The notes: a model not told the origin generated them from the letters alone. DNA of 64,000 nt from Pholiota molesta (GCA_014925825.1 JACGCK010000010.1:310001-374000); one strand, 5' to 3'; shown: positions 35,476 through 45,691, counted from the stretch's first letter. Translations and numbers: made by a program.

Positions 35476-35826
35476 AGGGGCGTGGGAGATCGCGGTGGTC
35501 ACATCAAGTCACATGGGCCCGCCCAACACAGGCCCCAGAACAATGAGATACCGCCCGACAGTCCGGCACACCGTCCGCGTTATCAATTTCCAGCGGAGGC
35601 GACTTCCTGAGCACTCTGGACCTGACTTGCTGTCATTTTAGTTCCTCTTCCACTGCGACCAGTTTCAAAAGGTATTGCGCTGTTCCCTTCGAAAACCTAT
35701 CACCAAACATGACGTTCCCGCCCCTCTAGCTTTTGACCGTCATCATCTCACATCGCACTTACCTAGTAATTTACAAGGTAAAGCAACCTTATTGTATCGT
35801 TCGAAACTTTTCTTAATAACGTTTAG

Positions 35827-36372
35827 ATGGCGGCTGTGTTCGTCGTTGGATACTATCTGACCTACACCGGTGTCCGTGCATTAATGGAGAGACTTGGAGT
35901 CGACGACCGTGACATAAATGACGAACGCCTCCACTGGCCAATTAACAATTGGCTCGCTGAGACCGGGAAGCTACACATCCTCGCCGGGTCGATCATTCAT
36001 CCCTCCCGTGGAAATGACCCAAATGCAACCAAAGACGGGATACTCTTCATGACGGGGTTCTACAAGAGAAGGGGCATCTATGATGAGCGTGAGGAGGACA
36101 GGAAAGTGAAGGAATGGTTGGTAAAGGAAGGCGGTGTAAATCCGGAGGAGTTGCAATGGATGCAAATGTGGGATGAATTCGACATGACGCTTGGTGGGAT
36201 TGTTCCGAAAAAGAATGATTTCAAGGGCCGTCTGGTTTTCATAACACTAACCGCTGAAGAACAGAAGAAATATTTTGAATGTAAGGATCCGGAGAAATTC
36301 GATTCGATGGGCAATTTTGTGGATCCTGAGCGACTTGCGCGTGCAAAAGCTGCTGCTGGTCGCAAGGATTAG
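35827..36372 (+). CDS. Hypothetical protein, family copy C (181 aa)
   Basis: Third copy of the 179-aa family, 17 kb from copy B and on the same strand. It is full length with two extra residues near the C-terminus (KFDSMGNF in place of KSMADF). Other changes are scattered substitutions, for example DVNDER to DINDER and SRRNDLTANKD to SRGNDPNATKD. The leader intron (gtaaagc to cgtttag) and its flanks are preserved from the gcactctgga block at 35611 onward. An intact frame despite lying beside repeats suggests it is still a gene or very recent. Function unknown. Confidence 0.68.
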   Translation: MAAVFVVGYYLTYTGVRALMERLGVDDRDINDERLHWPINNWLAETGKLHILAGSIIHPSRGNDPNATKDGILFMTGFYKRRGIYDEREEDRKVKEWLVKEGGVNPEELQWMQMWDEFDMTLGGIVPKKNDFKGRLVFITLTAEEQKKYFECKDPEKFDSMGNFVDPERLARAKAAAGRKD

Positions 36373-36449
36373 TTCAATGATGCTTGATCATCTGTACATA
36401 CTTAATTTGCTTATTTTTGTCGACCATTATTTACCTGACATTGCCATGC

Positions 36450-36798
36450 TTGATAAACTCGATGAAATCGTCGAGAAACACCGACTTTCTCAATTCTCCA
36501 AAGCGCAAGCGATCGATCGCCGTCCTCGCCAAGCACCTTTTCTACAGTCCCGAGCGAGACCGCTGCACGAAAATTTGCGCTCATATTTAACCTGCCTGCT
36601 CATCAGGATCTGAACGCGACGAGAATTCCTACGTCCGATACCCGTATCACCGACGTCAAGGATGCGACCAGTTTCTCTAGTCCGGGCGGGCTGACGTCGT
36701 TTGAGATGGGGGAGCTGCGCACGATGTGGGCGGATAGGAATTTGTGTGATATAATCGAGATGTATGAGCCGGATGATCTGCCTTTCGTTGTGTTGTAA
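36450..36798 (+). pseudogene. DUF6533 gene remnant with internal deletion, fused to LDEI fragment
   Basis: It starts with the LDEIVEKHRLSQFSKAQA block, continues into the YLTCLL exon of the DUF6533 gene, then jumps from the tgcctgctcatc sequence straight to gaacgcgacgagaattcct. The last helix and one intron of the parent gene are therefore lost. The tail encodes EMYEPDDLPFVVL and TAA 36796-36798. It is clearly non-functional as DUF6533. The downstream match to the parent continues in pieces to about 37265. Confidence 0.75.
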
Positions 36799-37529
36799 AC
36801 TGACATTACTGGTTTTGTATCATTATTCTTCATGTAGCATCTCCCAAAACCCTGACTCAATATTCGAATTACAAGAAGTATTAGCCATATATGAGGCAAG
36901 TCCAGTGCTCATTCCATCACTCCCACTTGACTGGGTAATAGCCCGCTACGAAGAACGTACCAGTGGTAGCAGGATAGTCTCTTAATACCTCGGGAGGAGG
37001 GGCCACATTGACGTCCAGGCGAAAGCTGGGGGACAGCTTGGTGTGGTTGCAATACTCGAGGTCCGGAAGCGAAGGTACTTAATTAGCTCACTTGTACTGG
37101 GATAACTTTCGGGACACGGCGCTCTGGGAGGGGGCAATGCCGTGTATAATACTATCACTATCACTATCACAACTAGCTACCTGTAGAGCTTATTTCTTTC
37201 TCGTATTCTTGTATCTGGTTATTAACGGTTGACCTTGGAATTTCAAGGCGATGATTTGCCAATGCGCACAGCTAATTCAAATTCCATTTGAAACGGCAAC
37301 ACTGGTGCGTGGTCCTCGGGTACCGGCATGCACCGCTCGCTACATAGTCATGGCGTGATGGGGATGTAACGTGGGGTATATAAGCCGCGATGCCCAGCGG
37401 TTTTTTCCTTGCTCCCGCCATCTTGCTGTGCAAGTTCCCCGTCGCCAACCTTCTCCAACTCACGAACTTCGCTGGTCGAGTTCCTATCATCTAAATTCTA
37501 ATTAACAAATCTAAATATCCACAACAAAT
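36799..37529. other. Intergenic region with duplicated DUF6533 downstream sequence and PLAC8 promoter
   Basis: The block 37180-37265 matches 16698-16790, downstream of the DUF6533 gene. A short tatcac microsatellite lies at about 37146-37160. A TATATAAG box at 37377-37384 precedes the PLAC8 gene by about 145 bp. Confidence 0.55.
37377..37384 (+). promoter_or_regulatory. TATA box of PLAC8 gene 1
   Basis: TATATAAG about 145 bp upstream of the ATG at 37530, followed by a pyrimidine-rich leader. Confidence 0.55.
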
Positions 37530-38124
37530 ATGTCTGGACGAGTTTACTCTGCGCAGCCCTTGCCCACCGGCGGAATGGTCGTCGTGCCCGGGGGTGGAGG
37601 CAACAGGAATGCGATGAACATGCCCGTCGATGCGGACGGCAGAGACTGGAGCCATGACAAATGTGGCTGCATGAGCGACTGCTCGACCTGTACGTGGCGA
37701 TCTGAAGCACCCGGACGATTCCATGCTGATGCTGTCGATCTAGGTATCCTGGCCACTTGCGTTCCCTGCGTCATCTACGGACAGAACAAGCACCGTTATC
37801 AACATCTGCACACCAAGGGCACACCCCACCCCGATCACGGTGGATGCTGCTCAGGCGCCTGCTTCGGCCACGGTATCACGTCCATCTGCGGTTTGAGCTT
37901 CTTGTTCCAGGTAAGCTTTGTTAGGTTTTGGGTTTCACGGAGCGTACTGATAGGTATCGTCGCTGTAGATGTCCACTCGTGGCCGCATTCGCAACCGCTA
38001 CAACATCAAGGGTGGAGGATGCAATGATTGCTGCGTGTCCCTGTGGTGCCAGCCTTGCGCGCTCGTTCAGGAGTCCCGCGAGATCGCGTTGGAAGAGGGC
38101 AGCTTCTCTACTCAGCGCTATTGA
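37530..38124 (+). CDS. PLAC8-family cysteine-rich protein 1
   Basis: Small protein of 160 aa with the PLAC8 domain. In fungi and plants this family includes cell-size and metal-homeostasis proteins, often membrane-associated. Exons 37530-37689, 37744-37910 and 37969-38124 join in frame. The N-terminus is Gly-rich (VVVPGGGGNRNAMNMPVDAD). Then come WSHDKCGCMSDCSTC, the motif TCVPCVIYGQNK, CCSGACFGHGITSICG in the hydrophobic centre, RNRYNIKGGGCNDCC, and WCQPCALVQESREI near the C-terminus, all diagnostic for PLAC8. It sits 310 bp before a second PLAC8 gene on the same strand. The exact role is unknown. Confidence 0.9.
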
Positions 38125-38434
38125 TCACTGTAAATGTTGCAGTCGTAGGAGAAATTATGAACTGATGATGGTTTTGGCGTATTGCTCGTTTAACTTCGGG
38201 GTGAATCCTTCTTTACAGGTGATAGCTCGTAAATCCTTTCCTTTGCTCCTTACTTCATCGCGCATGAATGGATGCTAATAATAGCTTCACGGTGATCGTC
38301 ATGTTATACTGACCTAGCCAGTCTGAACCCGAAGCCCACTGCGCGAATCGTGACGAATGAAAGACAACCACTCCTGAATATGAGGACAAGGAAAACCTGG
38401 CCCGCCTCTCCTTGGCTTCTCCTATAATGCACTC

Positions 38435-39945
38435 ATGCAACAACACTATTTCTCCCACCCATACAGAGACGAAAAAAACTTTGGCTCGCTTCGTGTAATC
38501 AACCCGTCTCTGTCGACGCCTGGTGCGGCCCTGGAACAAGATGTAGAACATCATGATAGGAAGGAGAACGTTCGTCTCAGTCGGCCTACTGGATACACGG
38601 CGGCAGCGCCTTGGCTGCATCGTGGCGGCGAGGATGAGGGCGATATCCTCGGGCGCAAAAAGTCCGTGTTCCCCAATCCGCACCCTATGTACCACGAGGA
38701 TGAGGACGAGGCGAACGACGAGGACGATGGGCATCCTTGGAACGACGCACCTAACAGGGGCGTGTTACCCCTCCGCATCGACAAGCGCGCTGATTGCACC
38801 CCGATGCAAGCGTCGCACACGAACCCGCCCCGGCGCTTCTTAGGCACCTACGGCGGGCAGGAGATGCGCATCGTGCAGTCGCAGCCGTCGTCGACGTACA
38901 GCGGCTACTCCATGATCGAATCGCCCCCGACGCACATGCCGGCACGGTTCCAGAACCGCAGCGCCAGCGGCCCCGGCTACCCGATGGCCAGGAGCTCCGC
39001 GCTCTCCTCGGGCGTCGTGCGCGACTACGACGCGTACCACAATCAGCACGGCGTCGACTACGCGGGCAGAGGGATGGTTCCCCCTATCCCGAACCGCTCG
39101 TACTCGTCGGCGCCGTCCGTGGCGTCGACGCGGCCGGTGCTCCGCCTCAACGTGCACGGCCTCTCGCAGGTCGACGAGGACGCGGAAGCGAGCTTCGCGC
39201 CCGCGGGGTACTCGCAGGCCAGCCCCCTCTACCCCGCCGCGGACTATTACCCACACCGGCGCGATTTCGACCACCCCAGAGCGACGGCGGAGGCGCACCC
39301 TGGTCGGATGCGGCAGCTGAACCCGCCGTGGCGGGCGCAGCAGGCCGCCGCCGCCTGCGCGGACCCGCACGAGCGGTACACGCCCATCGTCAGCCGTCAG
39401 CCGCGGCGCGAGCGGGCGATGCGCGTGGTGGCGGGCAACCGCAACCCGCGGGGCCTCCCGCACGACGCGGCCGGCACGCGCGACTGGAGCACGGACCTGT
39501 GTCTGTTCTGCGACCACAACATCGGCACCTGTACGTCTGCCTTACCCCTTTCCGTTTTCGCTGGCGATGTACTGACCTGGGTGGGCGGGTGGTGTATGCA
39601 GGGTGCAAGGCGCTATGGTGCCCGTGCGTGGTGTATGGGCGGAACAAGGCCCGGATCGAGAACCTGTTCGCGGACGAGGAGGTGCACCCGACCCACGGGG
39701 GGACGTGCTCGGGCGACTGCGCCCTGCACGCCTGCCTTACCACGTTCTGCCTCTTCGGGTGGGCGATGCAGGTCCCGAACCGCGCCTCCGTGAGACGGCG
39801 GTACAACATCGACGGCGACTGGCTGGGCGACTGCGCCGCGGCGCTCTTCTGCTCCCCGTGCGAGCTCTCGCAGGAGAGCCGGGAGATCGACCTGGAGGAG
39901 CAGAATTTCGGAGAGCCGGCGACGTGGGCGGTGCGAGAGCGGTAG
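38435..39945 (+). CDS. PLAC8-domain protein 2 with long disordered N-terminal extension
   Basis: Protein of 479 aa from two exons (38435-39530 and 39602-39945). The first about 340 residues are low-complexity, with an acidic stretch (HEDEDEANDEDDG) and Ser/Pro/Tyr/Arg-rich sequence, probably disordered. The C-terminal PLAC8 domain starts at VVAGNRNPRGLPHDAAGTRD and shows WSTDLCLFC, ALWCPCVVYGRNK, CSGDCALHACLTTFCLFG, RRRYNID, FCSPCELSQESREIDLEE. Compared with gene 1 the domain is the same, but the extension is more than twice the domain length. GC content of the extension is high, which keeps other frames open (a 383-codon shadow frame from 38794). The start at 38435 is the first ATG of the frame. 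Confidence 0.82.
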
Positions 39946-40075
39946 TGCGTTGAGGTTGAAGGTTGAAGCCAGCTGCAGCTGAAGAGTAAGATGTGCAATG
40001 TGTAAAAATTAAATAGATTATGCAATTACTGAGACTGAACATCCGTGTAAGTCTATGGGGTGAGTAGGTAGGATA

Positions 40076-41203
40076 TCATGCCGTCGCTCTCTGTGGCGCT
40101 GCGGCCTGAGACAGTGGCACTTCGAGCACCTTGGACGCCTGGGGTGTTTTGGGGGGCTGCGGTGGCTGGAGTTGTATTTTAATGGGTATTTGCTCCCAAG
40201 GCACATACGGCTCCTTGTCCTGCCTCGCGCGGTTCACTTTCTGCAGCGCCCACGATATCCACTTGTTGTGTTTCCGCGTCGCATGGTCAGGCGCCGTGTC
40301 CAGCTTGACCTGCTTGAGCATCTCCGTGATTTTGGGCCGCAGCGCCTCAGCCACCTTGATGGATTCGGGCTTTTGGGCTTTGTAGCACGCGGCGGCGACC
40401 ATGGCGGCGCTGGCGAGGTCCTCTGAGAAGTGGGGAAGCTTGTACACGGGGTACAGGGCGGTGGCGATCATGACCTTGTGGAGAGGGTAGTTGAAGTAGA
40501 GGGAGTGGACCAGCCAGCGCGCGGCCTTGATGTCCAGCCAGACGCCGTATTTTGCGTAATTTCCGAAAACTTCGAGCGCAAGAGGTTGGCATTGTAGCTC
40601 TTGACAGCGACCTGCGTGCCCTGTTTAAGTGGGGAAGTGAAATGGGATGTAAAGCCACGTACGAGCAAACTCTTCTGCAAAGGAATCGATGAGCTCTCCG
40701 CCTGCCTCCTTGAATTTAGGAACTAGGTTGACGACCGTTCGCAACTCCTGTTCCGACGCCGCGAGATCGAGCAGCGTCAGGAAATGGCGCTTCCGCACGC
40801 GCTCGGTCTGGATGACGGGCTTCCGGCCCACCCGGGGCTCAATGTGGTTGACCTGCTCCTCGAATCGTGCCCGACGGACAGCAGGGTCCAGCTTCTTGCG
40901 TGGTTGTGGCGTGGATGGCTGGGGGGTTTCAGGCGTGGACGATGCTTCAGCGGGGGTGTCTTCGACCTCGATCAGGTCTTCTTCCTGCTCGAAAGCGTCT
41001 TCTGCGAATAGGTCGTCGATGACTACTTTCCCCTTTTTCTTCAGAGCTGTATACAATTGCCATTAGTCGTCTCATAGGAATATGTGGATTCGTTCTTGCT
41101 CACCGACTGGTGATGAATGGAGGGCTCTTGTCGAAGGAGCTACATGGGCCACCCTCGTCCGTCGTAGAGCCCCCAAAGCGTGTCTTGCGAGAATAGAGGT
41201 CAT
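40076..41203 (-). CDS. Probable mitochondrial protein of unknown function
   Basis: About 345 aa. The first exon encodes MTSILARHALGALRRTRVAH and ends in ALHSSPV, a classic mitochondrial targeting presequence (Arg-rich, no acidic residues, RALHSS cleavage region). Splicing joins it to ALKKKGKVVIDDLFAED, an acidic Pro/Thr linker, and a helical domain (HFLTLLDLAASEQELRTVV; ALEVFGNYAKYGVWLDIKAA; RWLVHSLYFNYPLHKVMIAT). The C-terminus is Pro/Gln-rich after VPWEQIPIKIQLQPP. The helical region hints at a TPR/PPR-like or mitoribosome-associated protein, but I cannot name the family. The start 41203 is the only ATG that adds the presequence in frame. Confidence 0.75.
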
Positions 41204-41683
41204 GGTCGGGTTGAGCTTGCTGCTCCGTAATTTGACGCGACAGCCGTGACGGCGAACGCGCTGGAGATTTTTTAAAGCGGCGCTTGAATATGAATAGCCA
41301 ACTCTCAGGCGCTAATTTGGGGCGCTAACTTCGCGCTAACTTGCATATAGCGAACGAAACTTCAGCCAACAGCAATTAACGAAGGGCACTCATAAAGGTT
41401 GGCTCTGTGCACAAGATAAAATAAAATAAGAAATTTTCTGAAAACGTACTATTGAATATATCTGCGATTTACGCCCTTTCAAGCAAAAGAAAGCCCTCGA
41501 TCATCCACAAAATTGTCTATTTGCTACAAGCGAAAAAAATATTACAGGATACAGAAATGTTCATAGTAAAAAAACGAGTCCAACTCCGCTTCCACCATTT
41601 CAGAGATCACTTGGAAAATTGAGCTAGAGCTTGTGCCACCATCATCTTTATTTGGTCTAGAGAAGGTGTCACCTTCCAAGATA
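41204..41683. other. Intergenic region
   Basis: Promoter side of the mitochondrial-protein gene and 3' flank of the Asn-rich gene. No feature seen except a short repetition of gcgctaa around 41308-41340. Confidence 0.5.
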
Positions 41684-42859
41684 TTACGGATTGTCCATTG
41701 GAAATTGCTCACGATTCATTTGCTCCTCTTGTGAGGCAGAAGCGGAAGTATTCGGGAAGCTGGCAGCAGCTGCTTGCCCCGAGAAATTGGTGAGATAACG
41801 AGCTTGGTTGGTAGGTGTTGTACCGTGTTGATTAGCCGCAATGTGCCTCAACATGGAACCCAAGTCTATTCGGAGGAATAACGAGCTGGATGAGTATGAG
41901 AATTCGACTTCGGGAGCATGCTGAAGGACTTACCTGCAAGGTCTACAGCCGGGGCAGATTGAGCACTTTCGCGGACCCGGTACGTGTTGCCAGTGATTGT
42001 ACTGTTCACATTATTCGCGTTCGCGTTGTTGCTGTTAATAATGCGGGAGTTGTTGTTGACGACGGGGCCCCAGAACTCCTGGTCGCCGTCGATGACCTGG
42101 GCCGTACCGCTGGCGAGGGTGTTGTTGTTGGTCATCGCGGCATGGAAGACTTGACTGCCCACGATTTGTTGAGTTGGACCCGGCGGCGAGCTAGGGGCCG
42201 AGGCGAGGGCCTGGGGCGCAATCGTGCCAGCTGGCGTGTCTGGCGAAAGCGTGTTGGGTGTTGTTCTATGCGAAACGGATTAATACAGGAGGATAAGCTT
42301 TGAGAGCGTCGGGCCAGTCCACTCACCTCTGTGATATCTGGATCTCTGTGCCGTCTGCGGCACAATGGATGAAAGCATCCCCGGTTATGGTACTATTCGT
42401 GTTCCCATAATCGGAGTTGTTGCTGTTGGAAGTAGCGACATTGTTGTTCGTTACGTCTGCAAAGAACTGTTGGCGCCCTTCGTATACCTGAACAGTCCCC
42501 CTGCCTGCTTCGTTGGTATTGATAACTTCGGCGCGGAATTTCTGTTGGCCTGTGGTTAAATGAAGAGGAACGTCGTTGGTCGTCGCAGTCGATGGTGAGT
42601 CTGCAAGCAAAGCCGGGCTCGAATCGGGTCGTAGCGTCAGCGTATCATATTCCGGAGGAGCTTGCGCATTCGAAATATTTTGCACCACGGCTTGGGGGAT
42701 AGAAATGAAAGGGCTGGCACTGCCTGCGACCGGCGAAGCCAGCGGAGACGAAGGAGCAGTCATGTACACTGATGGAGGTGTCGAGGCTTCGGGGTCCAAT
42801 ATGACCACGCCTTTCTTGGCCTTCTTCCTCCTGAAAAACTTGGAAAAGATAGAGGGCAT
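41684..42859 (-). CDS. Asn-rich protein with internal duplication, unknown function
   Basis: About 348 aa from three exons. It starts at ATG 42859 with a basic patch (MPSIFSKFFRRKKAKK) that could bind membranes or nucleic acid. A Ser/Pro-rich linker leads to repeat 1 (residues about 104-161: QKFRAEV, GTVQVYEG, ADVTNNN, NTNSTITGDAF). A Pro-rich spacer leads to repeat 2 (about 214-272: QVFHAAM, GTAQVIDG, PVVNNNS, NVNSTITGNTY). The tail ends NREQFPMDNP, TAA at 41686-41684. Both repeats share the pattern F.A - N.N - GT.QV..G.Q.F - NNN - NSNN - NSTITG. No known family was recognised. Asn/Gln-rich composition is prion-like in a general sense. Confidence 0.72.
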
Positions 42860-44780
42860 TCTGCTCTGCAGGAGATGGAAGTGGAGTACAAGAAAATGCT
42901 GTGAGATACTATGATTGCGCGTACCGTATTTATGCTCCCTTCAACCATCCAGCTTTGCAGCCCATCCGCCCGATTCGGAATGCAATTCCGTGGCGCATCG
43001 CGTCCACAGACAGACAAAGGTATCCACGGGGTAATGTGGACGTTGCTAGAGTACAAGGTAGCGAGAGATAACAATAAGGACTCCTTCAGGCCATCGTGTT
43101 TGTGTCAGAAATCAACGTAAGGAAAGATCAACATGCCCTGCCGTAAGTTACTTACAGGGTAGGAATACAAGAATACCTGTCAGTTTACCACACGAGAATA
43201 GATATCACAATTACAGGCGTACTCAGTATTCAGTAACCCACATACGTACATATGTACACCATTTTCACTGCCTTCTGCGTTATCTGATGGCTGGAATTAC
43301 TTGCTGCAAAAACGCTGAGCGCTGATGGCCCAAGAAAAGAACATCAGCCTGAGGACGACGAGGAAAATCTTGGGAAAATCTGTGGAACTAAATCTAAGGT
43401 GGTCATGAGTTCAAATATGTGCTGCAGCTTGCATAGACGCTCCAAGGGCCGAAGAATGTCGTGCTGGAGGAGTCCGATTTGTCGCTGCGTGGCGCTGTAG
43501 TCTACTCGGATCCAATGTTGGCAACGCTTTACGCGAAGTATCGCAGTATCCGAATTGTGAGGCGGCCAAGGATGGTTGCAGTTCTAAGACTGGGAAATGT
43601 GTAGAGCGGTCAAAACAATAGTAAGATAATCAACTCTGATGTGAAGCTGAAGCGGTGCACTGACAGAATAAAATGAAACTTCTGACATCCGATTCTGCTA
43701 ACTTTGTTTGGCCATAGATTTGGCTCTGTGGGCATCGGGGCTTTTACCAAGCTTTTACGATGACCCATATCCAGGATATGGACGAATTTCAAGGACGATT
43801 CCAAGTGATTCGGAGTGACTGGAGGCGTATGTTACTATGTCGACCTAGGCGTTGAATATTGCCAAGAATGCTTGAAGAATACTCACCGTTGACTCACCGT
43901 TGAACTGCTTAGTCCTCAAAAAGGAAATTAATCTAAAATTAGCAAGTGCTCAGCGAAATATCGGCAATCACGCGCACGGACCTCACAACGGCCACACACA
44001 AACATGACTCGAAGTCTCGAACTGCCATATTGACCAGTGCATTGCTTCTCCCACCGTCTTCTGATTTCTTAACAAGTTTAATCCCATTACTTCTGGCTGG
44101 CGTGCAGGATGAGTAGAGCTCTCGCACAGTTGCTTGGTTGACAGAGCAAAAGACACCAACACTCTTTTCGAAGCCAGATCATTGAAGACTATCGTGAGTC
44201 CAACTGGTCTATTGGATCAGACTCTCAGAGAGTTACTTGACAATCTAGACGGGTGGGAGCGGAATCCTAGACTCGTTCCCATCCTGGCTAACGAAATCCA
44301 GATACAGCCAAATTCACACAAGCCACAAGCACTGGGTCAGCTGGACTTGCCTGGTTCCAATCTGGTTCTCTTCTTCGATCATCAGACCTCTCACAGCGTT
44401 ATAGATATGTATTCTTGTCCAATACCCAGCTCTAACTTCGTATGAAAACAACCCTTGAAAGAGGCTCAAAAGCACACTTATCATGCTAAATATTCAGAGG
44501 CTGAGGCATTTCATTGTATCGCGTGCACGGGGGCAGGCGCTTATGGTGGAAAGTCTAACATTACGATCGGATCTTACCCCACACTTTCCCCGCATTTAGG
44601 GCACACCCTGAAGTAGGCCAAGGTCTGACCGAGCCGCTATGGCCAGCTTTCCCACTTATATAAAGCTTGCCCGGCCGTTTCCCCCTTCTTTATTCCTTCT
44701 TCCTAGTACGAGTTGCCCAGTGACTCTCGCGCGTCCCGTTATCACTCACTAGATCCCTCTTTGCGTATCGAATAACAACT
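42860..44780. other. Intergenic region, no firm gene
   Basis: A frame at 44134-44445 (103 codons) has no motif and no partner exons I can support. A short direct repeat actcaccgttga lies at about 43885-43905. Nothing else seen before the TATA box of the next gene. Confidence 0.45.
44657..44664 (+). promoter_or_regulatory. TATA box of the 97-aa Cys-rich gene
   Basis: TATATAAA 117 bp upstream of the ATG at 44781, followed by a pyrimidine-rich leader; a strong, canonical fungal promoter layout. Confidence 0.6.
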
Positions 44781-45312
44781 ATGGCTGAGACTCAGACTGC
44801 GCCTGCCACCGTTGAGATCAACGACGCTATCTTCTGCACGCATTTCAAGGAAGTCGTGAGTCGCCCTTTTTGCTTATCTCCTTTCTCGCAAGCAACCTGC
44901 GAGATCGTGTTTCATCGAAGCCATGTGCTGACTTCATTTCTCCTTTCCTAGTGCACCGATTGCAGCTTCGACGGCAGGGAGGAGAACGATGCCTTCTTTG
45001 GGGTGGGTTGCTCCACCACGGCCGTCTTCCCGAACCTGGAGTGCTGACGACGATTCTCACTTGCTATGTCCTCGGCCCTCCTTAGTACGACTTCATCGAG
45101 CGCGAGGGCATTGACTGCCCACCCGCCACCCAGAACAAGGACGGCGTCTACACCTGCAAGAAACACGGATCTGCTTGTGTGTTTCGGTTCTATTTATATC
45201 TGAGCCCCTTTCCTTGAGGCTGATCCTTCGTGCAGCTTGCAACCAGTGCTATGGATGGAAGAAACAGATAAATAGAGCACGCACGCAGGCGAAGAAGGCG
45301 GGACGGAAGTAA
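44781..45312 (+). CDS. Small Cys-rich (putative zinc-binding) protein
   Basis: 97 aa from four exons. Order: MAETQTAPATVEINDAIFCT, then HFKEVCTDCSFDGREENDAF, YDFIEREGIDCPPATQNKDG, VYTCKKHGSASCNQCYGWKK, and a basic tail RARTQAKKAGRK. Seven cysteines include two CxxC knuckles (CTDC, CNQC) plus a KKHG His, consistent with a small zinc-ribbon-like fold; that is inference. No signal peptide, so cytosolic or nuclear; the Lys/Arg tail could be a nuclear signal. It has a strong TATA promoter. I do not recognise the family. Confidence 0.72.
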
Positions 45313-45609
45313 GGTCCTCGCCTGACAAGTTGAACGCAGTCCTCGTCTGATGATGTACATTTATTGATCATACTATGTACATATTACCATTTTGCTGTCG
45401 TGTTTAACGCTTAACATGTAGGAATATTCCAATCTGTATGAATACTTTCAATCATCAAGTTTGCAAGTGGCTAGGAGGTATCTCTGTAAGATGACGTGAT
45501 TTCTCCAATACATAGCGTGGAGCAATTATTGAGTGACGAATTGAAGACGGAATGAAGAAAGAAAAGAGAAAAAAGAAGAAGAAAAAACCTAGCAATGGTC
45601 GTCTGTAGT
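45313..45609. other. Spacer between the Cys-rich gene and tRNA-His
   Basis: 3' flank of the small gene, and downstream side of the minus-strand tRNA. A pyrimidine tract on the minus strand (ttttttcttcttctttt, about 45570-45586) right after the tRNA 3' end would serve as its Pol III terminator. Confidence 0.5.
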
Positions 45610-45691
45610 GTCGGTAGCTGGAATCGAACCAGCGGCTCTTCGGAATTGGCTACACCACAACGAAGTGATTTAACCCCTAATCGATACCGAC
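45610..45691 (-). tRNA. tRNA-His (GTG anticodon) with 11-nt intron
   Basis: Reading the minus strand: acceptor GTCGGTA pairs with TACCGAC, T arm GCTGG-TTCGATT-CCAGC, D arm GAT...ATC with AGGGGTTAA loop, anticodon stem CTTCG/CGAAG. The loop is TTGTGG + C once an 11-nt intron (45644-45654) after position 37 is removed; TTGTGGC equals the yeast tRNA-His loop. The anticodon is GTG. The 82-nt gene gives a 71-nt body plus 3' CCA and 5' G-1, both added after transcription. All stems pair, so it should be functional. Confidence 0.93.

Larger units (their letters stand above)
18740..35610. repeat. Repeat island with no convincing protein gene
   Basis: About 17 kb lying between copies B and C of the 179-aa gene. 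It mixes AT-rich blocks (18.7-19.4, 21.0-22.0, 23.3-24.4 kb) with GC-rich low-complexity blocks (19.4-21.0, 22.1-23.2, 25.0-25.9, 26.6-27.5, 28.5-30.0, 32.5-33.7, 35.0-35.6 kb). Long overlapping frames exist in several registers of the GC-rich blocks, but they have biased Pro/Arg/Ala/His composition and no domain. No reverse transcriptase, integrase or transposase was recognised. Individual elements are listed separately. The content suggests nested non-autonomous elements and decayed DNA. Confidence 0.75.

Noticed and set aside
18740..35610. Idea that the island is a CRISPR array, Helitron or LTR retrotransposon
   Set aside because: No regularly spaced short repeats, no Rep/helicase or reverse transcriptase frame, and no matching direct long terminal repeats; the large repeats are inverted.
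38794..39945. 383-codon frame overlapping PLAC8 gene 2
   Set aside because: Alternative frame within the GC-rich coding sequence; the PLAC8 motifs lie in the other frame.
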